A stretch of DNA of 41,464 bases from Chitinophagaceae bacterium (GTDB lineage Bacteria; Bacteroidota; Bacteroidia; Chitinophagales; Chitinophagaceae), in NCBI GenBank assembly GCA_016787135.1, contig JAEUVK010000044.1, positions 1-41,464 on the forward strand, written 5' to 3'. A program made the translations under genes and the position numbers. The notes under the pieces are model-generated. The model saw only the letters and a program-made list of their open reading frames with translations. It ran no database searches and was not told the origin of the DNA. This document shows positions 33,999-41,464 of this stretch, piece by piece. Position 1 is the first letter of the stretch. Each line of letters begins with the position of its first letter.

Positions 33999-35978
33999 AT
34001 GAAACGACCATGCTTGTCCATAATTACATTTATCCTCTTTTTATATACAAAAGCTGCTGATAAGAAAGAAGTATCATCTCCTGATAAAAAAATAAAAGTA
34101 ACTATTGAAGCAACTGATAAATTATATTACTCCATCAGCTATAATGATACAGCAATACTACTTCCTTCCGTCATTAATTTGAGTTTATTGAACAACTTAA
34201 ATCTCTCAGGTAAAATATCCCTGAAGAAAGCAACGACCCGCTACAACAATTCTGTGATCGTTTCACCGGTACCCGAAAAAAGAAAGAATATCCCGAATGT
34301 ATACAACGAGGTGACCATCCGTTTTCAGCAGCCTTTTTCCCTTGTGTTCCGTGTTTACAATGATGGCGTGGCCTATCGCTTTATCTCACATATTAAAGAT
34401 TCAGTCATTATTCAAAATGAAACTGCTGAATTCAATTTCCCGGAAAACCGCAGGATATGTTTTCCCGAAGTAGTGAAGAGAGAAAATGCCGATAAATACC
34501 ATACCAGTTTTGAAGAACCTTACCAGTTCAAACCACTGGATAGTTTAACGGAAAAGAACTTATGTTTCACTCCGGTCTTAATAATACCCGGCAGTGGGCC
34601 AAAGATCGTGATCACAGAATCAGACCTCGAAGATTATCCGGGCATGTTCATCACAGGAACAGGCAGTAATTCCATAACAGGCCATTTTGCACCTTATCCT
34701 TTGGAAGAAAGCACAACAGAAGGTGAATTTCCACAGGCCATCGTTACAAAAAGAGCAGGGTATATTGCAAAAACAAAAGGAGACAGAGCTTATCCCTGGA
34801 GAGTGGTACTGATCGCAGCCAACGATAAAGAGCTGCCCGCAAACGATATTGTTTATCGCCTTGCATCTCCGTCGAGGGTCAAAGACCTTTCATGGATACA
34901 ACCCGGTAAAGGAACCGATGAGTGGATCATTGGCGTTAATTTATTCAATGTGTCATTTAAGTCAGGTGTTAATACCGCTACCTATAAGTTCTATATTGAT
35001 TTTGCAAAACGTTTTGGATTTGAACGCATCATGATGGATGCCGGGTGGAGTGATTACAAAGACCTGTTCAAGATCAATCCATCCATTAATATGGATGAGA
35101 TCGCATCATATGCAAAAGAAAAAGGGATCAGGTTAAGCATGTGGACATTGTCCATGACCCTTGATAAACAACTTGAACAGGCATTGGACCAATTCAATAA
35201 ATGGGGAGTTGATTTCATCATGACGGATTTTATGGACCGTGATGATCAGCCAATGGTGAATTTCTACTACAAAGTAGCAGAAGCCTGTGCCCGGCATAAG
35301 GTCATGATCATGTATCACGGGGCTTTTAAACCTGCAGGTTTTAACAGGACCTATCCTAATGCAATGACCCGTGAAGGTGTGCTGGGATCTGAGTTCAATA
35401 TCTGGAGTGATAAGCCGACACCGGAACATAATGTATTGCTTCCCTTCATCCGTATGACCGCTGGCCCGATGGATTATGAACCGGGAATACTCGATAACAG
35501 CACTGCCAAAACATTTCGCCCCATTGGGGATAAGGTAATGGCACAGGGTACACGTTGCCACCAGGCTGCTATGTTCATTGTTTATGAAAGCCCAATACAG
35601 ATATTTGCAGGAAATCCTTCACAGGGATTGATGGAACCTGAATTCATGGAATTGATCGGTGCTGTTCCGACTACCTGGGATACTACCATGGTGATCGATG
35701 GTAAAATAGGCGATTATATCATCACCGCCCGAAAAAAAGGAAATGACTGGTTCATTGGCGCCATGACGGACTGGACAGCAAGAAACTTAACCATTGACCT
35801 TTCATTCTTAGAGGAAGGCGCCTATGATGCAATCATATGCAGAGATGGCGTTAATGCTGACAGGTATCCATCCGATTATCTTATTGAAAAAAAATCATTG
35901 GCCAATTCGGACAAACCGGCGATCAGATTGGCACCGGGCGGGGGATATGTCATGTGGCTAAAGAAAAACCAATTCTGA
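33999..35978 (+). CDS. Glycoside hydrolase family 97, probable retaining alpha-galactosidase type
   Basis: The 659-residue protein has a signal peptide (about 1-20), the N-terminal beta-sandwich of GH97, the catalytic barrel (about 300-560) and a C-terminal strand domain. The barrel contains MMDAGWSDYKDL and TDFMDRDDQ with Asp410, then TREGVLGSEFN with Glu465. The 55-residue spacing equals that of the nucleophile Asp415 and acid/base Glu470 of the retaining Bacteroides enzyme BtGH97b, so a retaining mechanism is likely rather than the inverting SusB type. It should act in the periplasm on alpha-linked galactose or glucose. No SusCD pair is adjacent. A hairpin terminator follows. Confidence 0.93.
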   Translation: MKRPCLSIITFILFLYTKAADKKEVSSPDKKIKVTIEATDKLYYSISYNDTAILLPSVINLSLLNNLNLSGKISLKKATTRYNNSVIVSPVPEKRKNIPNVYNEVTIRFQQPFSLVFRVYNDGVAYRFISHIKDSVIIQNETAEFNFPENRRICFPEVVKRENADKYHTSFEEPYQFKPLDSLTEKNLCFTPVLIIPGSGPKIVITESDLEDYPGMFITGTGSNSITGHFAPYPLEESTTEGEFPQAIVTKRAGYIAKTKGDRAYPWRVVLIAANDKELPANDIVYRLASPSRVKDLSWIQPGKGTDEWIIGVNLFNVSFKSGVNTATYKFYIDFAKRFGFERIMMDAGWSDYKDLFKINPSINMDEIASYAKEKGIRLSMWTLSMTLDKQLEQALDQFNKWGVDFIMTDFMDRDDQPMVNFYYKVAEACARHKVMIMYHGAFKPAGFNRTYPNAMTREGVLGSEFNIWSDKPTPEHNVLLPFIRMTAGPMDYEPGILDNSTAKTFRPIGDKVMAQGTRCHQAAMFIVYESPIQIFAGNPSQGLMEPEFMELIGAVPTTWDTTMVIDGKIGDYIITARKKGNDWFIGAMTDWTARNLTIDLSFLEEGAYDAIICRDGVNADRYPSDYLIEKKSLANSDKPAIRLAPGGGYVMWLKKNQF

Positions 35979-35994
35979 AGTGGTATAAAAATAG

Positions 35995-36016
35995 AAAAGA
36001 CCCCGAAGGGTCTTTT
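35995..36016. terminator. Bidirectional terminator between GH97 and the DUF6600 gene
   Basis: AAAAGACCC (35995-36003) and GGGTCTTTT (36008-36016) form a perfect 9-bp stem with a CGAA loop. The A and T runs in the stem ends make it usable from both strands. Confidence 0.85.
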
Positions 36017-36038
36017 GTTGTCTTCATAGAGAAATTCT

Positions 36039-37421
36039 TTATCCGCGACGATTAAAACTTCTGCGTTCGCCTCCGTTATTGCCATTTCCATTACCTCCGC
36101 GTTGTTCACGGCCGTTATTTCCTCCTCCCCTGTTATCATTCTGCCTGAACTCCCGCTGTTGTTGACGTTCGCCCTGTTGTGAAGGTTGCCTCTCAAAGCG
36201 GTTATTATTTCGCATTTGCCTTTCCTGCTGGTGCGAAGAGTTGTTATTCCTTTCAAATCGTCTGTTCTCACTACTACCTTGCTGTTGACGGTCGTTATTA
36301 TTCCGCTGTTCAAATCTTCTTTCCCGATTCCTGTTTTGGCCACCGGATTGATTGCTATTACCATCATTGTTATTCCGGTCAATTCTTCGCCTTTCAGAAT
36401 TCCTGTTATTATTGCCATCCGCCCGCTGGTCATTTCGGCTACCAAACCTGCGATTGCTTCTTACATCATTCCCCTGCTGTCCGTTATTTGTATTGTTATC
36501 TCTTTGGCCAACCCGGTCATTATCTCCGCGGCGGGAAGGCAGATCATTCCCGTTTCTGCGGAACCTGTTGTCATTATCTCTTCCTGCTGCCTGGTCATTT
36601 CGGCCATTTCTTTCATAGCGGTCAAAACTCCGTGGTGTAAACTGGCGGTTATCATCTCTTCTTACTCTTGGCCGATAAACTGACACCTCGTTATTTCTGA
36701 ATTGCGTACCGCCGCGTCTTGATGATTCACGGAAGCGGACAGGGTTGATACGACCGGCATATCTTTCTGCATCTATACGTCTTGGCCCATTATAAAATAC
36801 ATTATTCCTGCGTCCATAGTTATTGATGATAGTTGTATTGTTAATGATCGTTACGTTCCGTCCCCTGTCCATGCAATAATCATAAATACGCGGAGAAGAA
36901 ATGTAACGCCTCGGTGCAAAACACCAGTAATCAACCGGCGGATTATAACTTCCGATATTAATGTTAATGCTGATATTGAACCCGGGCCTTAACGGCGCCC
37001 ATCCATAATAATCACCCCCATCCCTCCAGGCTACCCATGCAGGCGCCCATTCGTATCCCGGCATCCACATCCATCCATAAACGGGATCATAGAACCAGCG
37101 ACCATAATGAAATGGCGCCCACCCCCATGAGTAATCAGAGACCCACATCCATTCATAACCATCAGTCCATACCCAATGGCCTCCCGTTTCATAAGGACGG
37201 AAACCCGTTATACCGTTAGGTGCCCATACATAACCATATTCAGGATAATCAATCCATCGGCCATAAGGGCTTAATTCATCATAGAATTCCTGGTACGAGA
37301 TATCATCGTCGCCGCCATAGTAATCGTCATTATAGTCGGGCTGGGCAGAAACGGTGTTTCGCCAGGAGCTGCCAAGCATTATCAGTAAAGCAAAGGCAGC
37401 CATTTGTAAGATTCGTTTCAT
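36039..37421 (-). CDS. DUF6600 protein with long Asn/Arg/Gln-rich tail
   Basis: The ATG at 37421 gives a signal peptide (MKRILQMAAFALLIMLGSS). The 460-residue protein has an N-terminal region (about 44-150) of Trp/Tyr/Gly-rich repeats such as SPYGRWIDYPEYGYVW, GGHWVWTDGYEWMW and WAPFHYGRWFYDPVYGWMW, which is the DUF6600 pattern. From about residue 250 to the end it is low-complexity Asn, Arg, Gln and Gly (for example NNNGQQGND). The tail should be disordered and strongly positive. Function is unknown; surface attachment or binding of nucleic acid is possible by composition alone. It is a single-gene unit. Confidence 0.82.
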   Translation of the reverse strand: MKRILQMAAFALLIMLGSSWRNTVSAQPDYNDDYYGGDDDISYQEFYDELSPYGRWIDYPEYGYVWAPNGITGFRPYETGGHWVWTDGYEWMWVSDYSWGWAPFHYGRWFYDPVYGWMWMPGYEWAPAWVAWRDGGDYYGWAPLRPGFNISININIGSYNPPVDYWCFAPRRYISSPRIYDYCMDRGRNVTIINNTTIINNYGRRNNVFYNGPRRIDAERYAGRINPVRFRESSRRGGTQFRNNEVSVYRPRVRRDDNRQFTPRSFDRYERNGRNDQAAGRDNDNRFRRNGNDLPSRRGDNDRVGQRDNNTNNGQQGNDVRSNRRFGSRNDQRADGNNNRNSERRRIDRNNNDGNSNQSGGQNRNRERRFEQRNNNDRQQQGSSENRRFERNNNSSHQQERQMRNNNRFERQPSQQGERQQQREFRQNDNRGGGNNGREQRGGNGNGNNGGERRSFNRRG

Positions 37422-37582
37422 TTGAGTAGAGTTTGTCGTTAAAGTATAAAGCAAAGTCAAACGTTTGCGTAACTCAAATGTATGAGCGATTAATATGCCA
37501 TCGTGGTTGCACGGTTTGGAGTTTTATGATTTTATGAAAACATTGGCCGCATTGTTATAGAAATGTTATTAGAAGAAATAAA

Positions 37583-37606
37583 AAAGCTGTCCGGTAAGAC
37601 AGCTTT
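37583..37606 (-). terminator. Terminator of the carboxypeptidase-regulatory-like lipoprotein gene
   Basis: AAAGCTGTC (37583-37591) and GACAGCTTT (37598-37606) form a perfect 9-bp stem with loop CGGTAA. The minus strand continues TTTTTTATTTC. Confidence 0.85.
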
Positions 37607-37632
37607 GAATCCATGTATGTAGTAAAAATGTG

Positions 37633-39432
37633 TTAACTACGCCGTACCCTGAATGTGCATACCACATTCCTGGGTGTTCCCCCAAAATTCATCTGTACAT
37701 TGAAGTTGCCTTCGATAAAGCCGGTGACCGGAGGCCCGAATGTTGTAATGTTCACAGTAGGATTTGAACTGGTGATCACCTCTGCCACACCAAGGGCTCC
37801 GGCAGCTACCCGGCAAAAAGTCATCAGAGGTTGTATACCGGTACCGCCGTTAGAGGTATAACGGAAAGTGGAATAGTTAGTATTGCCAGATGTGTTTCTG
37901 AAAGCAAACACACTTATAACGTTGTTGCCTGCTATACTGGAATCGGCAGTATAAATGTTATCGGGTGGTGCAGCATACGTATAGGGGTTACCATCTACCA
38001 GGAACTCCACAAACTGTGCGGATGATGTGCCACAAGCCTGTATAGTACCTACATTGACAGTACCTGTTGTTCCGCTTCCGCTTACGGGGTTGCCTTGCTG
38101 CAACGTCGAGTAGTCTACACCAAGTACCGAGAAGTTTACCGTCGCATTCTCACATCTCAACAGCGAAAGAGAAAACGTCCCATTGCTGACAGGAACTGTA
38201 TAAGAATGGCTATTGCCGGTATAAATAATGGCTACCCCATTTGTCACATTTGCATTACTGCAATTGACCAATGTTCCTGTTATTACCAAAGAATTGGCAG
38301 CAGGTATGGTGACTGTAATTGTTCCAAGAGAAGCATCACTACTGAAAGGCCCGATGTTTTGCTCATACACTACGTTATTGCATTGTCCCAGGATATGTAA
38401 TACCAGGGCCTCATTTTTCGGAACTTTGCCGCAAAGATTACCAAGTGAATCTGTTCTTCCATAACCATAAGAACCATTAGGCCTTTTGATCCGCACCTGC
38501 ACATTATTAAGCGGTATATTATCATTGTTCACAATGGTCATGCAAACTTCCACCAGCGGAAACGGCGCATCACAATTCCAGAAAGAAAAATGGCTTACCT
38601 GTGCGATATAACTTGTTCCATTCTTTGTGGCTGTTCCTTCCTGCTTCCAGCGCCCTGTTGTCTCGTCAAAATTCCAGAGATCGATCGTAGCCGGTGCATT
38701 GCTTTGCAGGGATACCGGTATCGGGAAAGTAAGCTCTGCTGTTTTACCTGTCGCGATTTTTAAAGCCTGCCCCGATCCCCCTGTTAATTCCACACCAAGC
38801 ATACCAAATGTTTCCAATCCTCTTTCCTGTCCACCAGTAGTAACACCCCGCAGATCACCGGGAATGATATCCGAAAGATCAGCCGATGTTGGGTTGATCC
38901 ACGTCATCGCCACATTCACTGTACCGCTATACGCAGTGCCACTGGCATCTGTAACGGCGCCGGCAGGTATAATTAATTTTCCGCCCCCGGTGATATTGAT
39001 CGTACCTCCTGACGTTGCCGCAAAATTCCCGGCGTTTGTTTTGGGAAGCAATTTGATTCGAACTGTATGAATACGGCCGGCCTTTGAAATAAAAGTACGG
39101 CTGCCATTAAAATAGCCTGGCTTTGACACTTTCACGTAGCCATTTGCCTTTGATAAATTGATGTTGGAAAAAACAAATGAACCATAACGGTCAGTACTAG
39201 TAGTGCTTGTTCCGCTGGTTACAGTGGCTCCCTGTACCGGCCGGTTGTTCTCGTCCAGTACTGTACCCCGTACTCCGGCAATAACCATTTCATTATCATT
39301 TACGGCAGGTTCATTGTTACCCGGAGGAGGTGTTCCACCCGGATCTTCCAGGTCGGGCTGGCAACCTATTGCGAGTAAAACCGATAAGAAAAGGATTGCT
39401 GTTACCGGAAGGTTAAAAAGATTCTTTTTCAT
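37633..39432 (-). CDS. Carboxypeptidase-regulatory-like domain lipoprotein
   Basis: The 599-residue protein starts with a lipoprotein signal ending in LAIGC (Cys24), then a Pro/Gly-rich linker. Residues about 50-130 are a carboxypeptidase-regulatory-like beta-sandwich (VRGTVLDENNRPVQGATVTSG, then TDRYGSFVFSNINLSK). The middle has GGGKLIIPAGAVTDASGTAYSGTVNVAMTWINP, followed by LQSNAPATIDLWNFDETTGRWKQEGTA, a pattern I know from large surface proteins. Many Cys residues suggest disulfides. It is probably surface exposed. No enzyme motif is present. Its leader resembles those at 1172 and 4711. Confidence 0.85.
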   Translation of the reverse strand: MKKNLFNLPVTAILFLSVLLAIGCQPDLEDPGGTPPPGNNEPAVNDNEMVIAGVRGTVLDENNRPVQGATVTSGTSTTSTDRYGSFVFSNINLSKANGYVKVSKPGYFNGSRTFISKAGRIHTVRIKLLPKTNAGNFAATSGGTINITGGGKLIIPAGAVTDASGTAYSGTVNVAMTWINPTSADLSDIIPGDLRGVTTGGQERGLETFGMLGVELTGGSGQALKIATGKTAELTFPIPVSLQSNAPATIDLWNFDETTGRWKQEGTATKNGTSYIAQVSHFSFWNCDAPFPLVEVCMTIVNNDNIPLNNVQVRIKRPNGSYGYGRTDSLGNLCGKVPKNEALVLHILGQCNNVVYEQNIGPFSSDASLGTITVTIPAANSLVITGTLVNCSNANVTNGVAIIYTGNSHSYTVPVSNGTFSLSLLRCENATVNFSVLGVDYSTLQQGNPVSGSGTTGTVNVGTIQACGTSSAQFVEFLVDGNPYTYAAPPDNIYTADSSIAGNNVISVFAFRNTSGNTNYSTFRYTSNGGTGIQPLMTFCRVAAGALGVAEVITSSNPTVNITTFGPPVTGFIEGNFNVQMNFGGTPRNVVCTFRVRRS

Positions 39433-39551
39433 ATACAGCGGTTTGTAGATAAAGCAGTTTTATATGCGGATATAAATGTAATTAAAATCCGCCCACAATA
39501 GATAGAAAAAAAACCCTGAATGACCCTGCATTTTCCGGCAATCGTTCTGCG

Positions 39552-39559
39552 TATCTTTA
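39552..39559 (+). promoter_or_regulatory. Promoter -7 element for the dienelactone hydrolase gene
   Basis: TATCTTTA is one base from TAnnTTTG and lies 20 nt before the ATG at 39580. The expected leader is about 14 nt. Confidence 0.4.
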
Positions 39560-39579
39560 AATACCTAAAGCAAATTATT

Positions 39580-40431
39580 ATGGATCAGCGCATCATCAAT
39601 CTTTACGACGAATACACCCATAAGCCTCTCAACCGGCAGGATTTTTTAAAACGTCTTACTGTACTCGCAGGAAGTACGGCCGCGGCCATGGCCTTATTGC
39701 CGATGCTGGAAAGCAATTACGCCAAAGCAGCTGTCACCAATCCTGATGACCTGTTTACTGAATACGTAAGTTATCCCGGCGTACCTAACGAAATGAAAGC
39801 CTATGTGGCAAGACCGAAAGAAGAAAAGAAATATCCTGCCGTTGTGGTGATACATGAGAACCGAGGCCTGAATGCACATATTGAAGACGTCGCCAGAAGA
39901 GCAGCCAATGCGGGCTACCTCGCTGTTGCTCCCAATGCACTGGCAGCTCTGGGAAAAACATTTGCGAATGAAGATGAAGCCCGCCAATCATTCAGGGACC
40001 TGAAACCGGAAGACAATCTCAAAAATTTTATCAGTGCATTTGAATACCTCAATACCAGGAAAGATTATAATGGTAAAGCAGGTTGTGTGGGATTTTGCTG
40101 GGGTGGGGCCATGGCAAACAATCTTGCAGTGAATGTTCCTTCATTGAAAGCCGCCGTTGCTTTCTATGGACGTCAGCCAAAAACGGAAGATGTACCGAAA
40201 ATAAAAGCTGCGGTCCAGTTGCATTATGCTTCACTGGACGAAGGCGTAAATGCCGGTATCGCTGCTTATGAAGAAGCGCTCAAAAAGAATAACATTACGT
40301 ACGAACTATACATGTACGAAGGCGTCAATCATGCTTTTCATAATGATACTTCGGCTGCACGATATAATGAAGCGGCAGCCAAACTGGCCTGGCAAAGAAC
40401 ACTGGATTTCTTTGCGAAATATCTGAAATAA
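39580..40431 (+). CDS. Dienelactone hydrolase-family protein
   Basis: The ATG at 39580 is preferred because it lies after the promoter; an in-frame ATG at 39520 is less likely. The 283-residue protein is an alpha/beta hydrolase of the dienelactone hydrolase family. The nucleophile is Cys173 in GFCWGG, with Asp220 in SLDEG and His251 in GVNHAFHND completing the triad; the oxyanion region is VVVIHENRGLN. The first 50 residues contain NRQDFLKRLTVLAG and a hydrophobic run, which looks like a Tat-type signal with one arginine replaced by glutamine. It may be exported. The natural substrate is unknown. Confidence 0.9.
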   Translation: MDQRIINLYDEYTHKPLNRQDFLKRLTVLAGSTAAAMALLPMLESNYAKAAVTNPDDLFTEYVSYPGVPNEMKAYVARPKEEKKYPAVVVIHENRGLNAHIEDVARRAANAGYLAVAPNALAALGKTFANEDEARQSFRDLKPEDNLKNFISAFEYLNTRKDYNGKAGCVGFCWGGAMANNLAVNVPSLKAAVAFYGRQPKTEDVPKIKAAVQLHYASLDEGVNAGIAAYEEALKKNNITYELYMYEGVNHAFHNDTSAARYNEAAAKLAWQRTLDFFAKYLK

Positions 40432-40497
40432 CAATTGCCGCAGCTCAATAATTCCAGAGGCTCACAAGTTCTTAGGTTCAGAAAAACCTCTCAAACA

Positions 40498-40531
40498 TTT
40501 GGAACTCCAGGAACTTGTTGCCCTATCTTCG
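40498..40531 (+). promoter_or_regulatory. Promoter of the J-domain gene
   Basis: TTTG (40498-40501) and TATCTTCG (40524-40531) match the -33 and -7 elements with a 22-nt gap, one base off consensus in the second. The predicted start of transcription is about one base before the TTG start codon at 40539. Confidence 0.5.
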
Positions 40532-40538
40532 TCAGGCT

Positions 40539-41186
40539 TTGGAGATAAAAGATTATTATAAAATACTGGAGATACCTCCTTTTGCCACACTAAAGGAAAT
40601 AAAAGCAGCTTACCGTCGCCTGGCGCATCAATACCATCCTGATAAAAGCGGGAACGATCCCTATGCCTCCGCACAATTTGAAGTGATAAAAGAAGCGTAC
40701 GAAGTACTCAGCGATCCTTCCAAAAAGGAATATTACCTGCAGCAGCGATGGTATAACCAGAGCATAGGCAAGAAAAGAACAGAAACGGTCATTACTCCTG
40801 TCAATGTTTTAAAGCAGGTGCTGGAACTGGATAAATATGTTTCAACACTCGATGTGCACCGTATGGACCAGGAAGGGCTTTATCATTATATATGCGATAT
40901 ACTTTCAGACCCCGTTATAGAGAAGATCAATACATTCAAAGAAAATGACATCAATAAAGCGATCGTCTCTTCTGTATTAAAAAGCAGCCGGCCTCTTGCC
41001 TGGAAATACATAAAGCCTTTATCGGAAAGATTGGTAAGGCTCCATACAGACCCGGGCGCCATCCAGGAGATACACACATATATCCATCACTCCCGCAGTA
41101 TAGATACGTGGGATAAGTATAAGATCTGGCTGCTGCTGCTGATCGTTCTCCTTATTTGCTTCTCTATTTATTTTATCAGCGCTTAA
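40539..41186 (+). CDS. J-domain protein with C-terminal membrane anchor
   Basis: There is no ATG near the N-terminus; a TTG at 40539 gives LEIKDYYKILEI, the usual start of a DnaJ domain, and lies just after the promoter. The 215-residue protein has a J-domain (about 3-68) with the HPD motif in YHPDKSG, which stimulates a DnaK-type chaperone. It lacks the Gly/Phe region and zinc fingers of DnaJ. A middle domain (about 80-185) is helical and unrecognised. The last 20 residues (WLLLLIVLLICFSIYFI) form a tail-anchor helix, so the J-domain faces the cytoplasm. Its stop overlaps the convergent gene by 3 nt. Confidence 0.85.
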   Translation: MEIKDYYKILEIPPFATLKEIKAAYRRLAHQYHPDKSGNDPYASAQFEVIKEAYEVLSDPSKKEYYLQQRWYNQSIGKKRTETVITPVNVLKQVLELDKYVSTLDVHRMDQEGLYHYICDILSDPVIEKINTFKENDINKAIVSSVLKSSRPLAWKYIKPLSERLVRLHTDPGAIQEIHTYIHHSRSIDTWDKYKIWLLLLIVLLICFSIYFISA

Positions 41187-41464
41187 GGATATTTGGAAAG
41201 GTCGCTGCCTGACAGCCTGTTCTCAATGGCATGCATTAGGTTAGAAAAAGGCCCCTCCATTTTATTGGTGCGGTCATCCAACGCTTCTTCGTTCAGCAGG
41301 TCGCCCATTTGCATCGCTGCCGGCAAATACACCAATATAGTATGGCGTTGTGCATTCATCAGCGATTTTACAGATTCCACTGTCGGATGTAAACCTGCCG
41401 ATCTTTTTACTGTTACTATTGCCTCATTGGCAATATTCTCAACAGCTCTTTCTGCATCCACCAA
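41183..41464 (-). CDS. Unknown protein, 5' end cut by window
   Basis: The frame is open from the right edge to a stop at 41183-41185, giving 94 residues of the C-terminal part. It contains MNAQRHTILVYLPAAMQMGDLLNEEALDDRTNKMEGPFSN and ends DLSKYP. It is helical and mostly polar and has no motif I recognise. The start codon lies beyond the window, so no function is assigned. It converges on the J-domain gene and the two stops share TTAA. Confidence 0.6.
   Translation of the reverse strand: MVDAERAVENIANEAIVTVKRSAGLHPTVESVKSLMNAQRHTILVYLPAAMQMGDLLNEEALDDRTNKMEGPFSNLMHAIENRLSGSDLSKYP

Noticed and set aside
35876..36683. Frames of 150-190 residues in other frames of the DUF6600 gene
   Set aside because: They arise from the Asn/Arg-rich codon composition of the real gene; no domains.
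1..41464. CRISPR array, tRNA, rRNA or prophage
   Set aside because: No regularly spaced identical repeats, cloverleaf pattern or phage structural genes were seen.

Overview
The window reads as chromosomal DNA of a member of the phylum Bacteroidota, most likely the family Chitinophagaceae. The evidence is a SusC/SusD pair, an ECF sigma factor followed by a membrane-anchored beta-barrel protein, a 7TM-DISM/LytTR two-component pair, a GH97 glycosidase, a DUF6600 protein, many small lipoproteins, TAnnTTTG-type promoters and no Shine-Dalgarno signals. No tRNA, rRNA, CRISPR array, transposase or integrase gene is visible. Genes fill most of the window and are mixed on both strands.

Layout: 1-9.1 kb is nearly all on the minus strand: an LVIVD-repeat lipoprotein (cut by the left edge), an ECF sigma/beta-barrel operon, a DUF2911 lipoprotein, a methyltransferase and a SusC-SusD operon whose leader carries three AACCTGCAA repeats. 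9.4-13.0 kb holds an SRPBCC protein, an ABC-2 permease without its ATPase, and SppA. 13.07-15.8 kb is a plus-strand housekeeping block: folK, a deoxynucleoside kinase and an MFS exporter.

15.8-20.8 kb is the accessory part. It is visibly more AT-rich, with an AraC regulator, a secreted cupin, an NTF2-like protein, several secreted unknowns and a HEAT-repeat protein. Long imperfect inverted repeats ending in GTTGGC bracket the AraC/cupin pair, so it looks like a gene cassette. Two GC-rich REP-like palindromes lie at its edges.

20.9-29.4 kb carries an outer-membrane beta-barrel lipoprotein, the sensor kinase/LytTR regulator operon, a YkgJ-type cysteine-cluster protein, a sterol desaturase-family hydroxylase and full-length gcvP. 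29.5-41.5 kb carries a secreted unknown, a YciI-like protein, an orphan histidine kinase, a CvpA-CAP fusion, GH97, DUF6600, a carboxypeptidase-regulatory-like lipoprotein, a dienelactone hydrolase, a tail-anchored J-domain protein and a gene cut by the right edge.

No single large undescribed system is evident. The best leads are the cassette-like inverted-repeat elements, a nearly identical 5' leader found three times (once without a gene), the SusC leader repeats, and promoters placed so close to start codons that several transcripts should be leaderless. Start codons were revised wherever an upstream TTG or ATG gave an implausible N-terminal extension.
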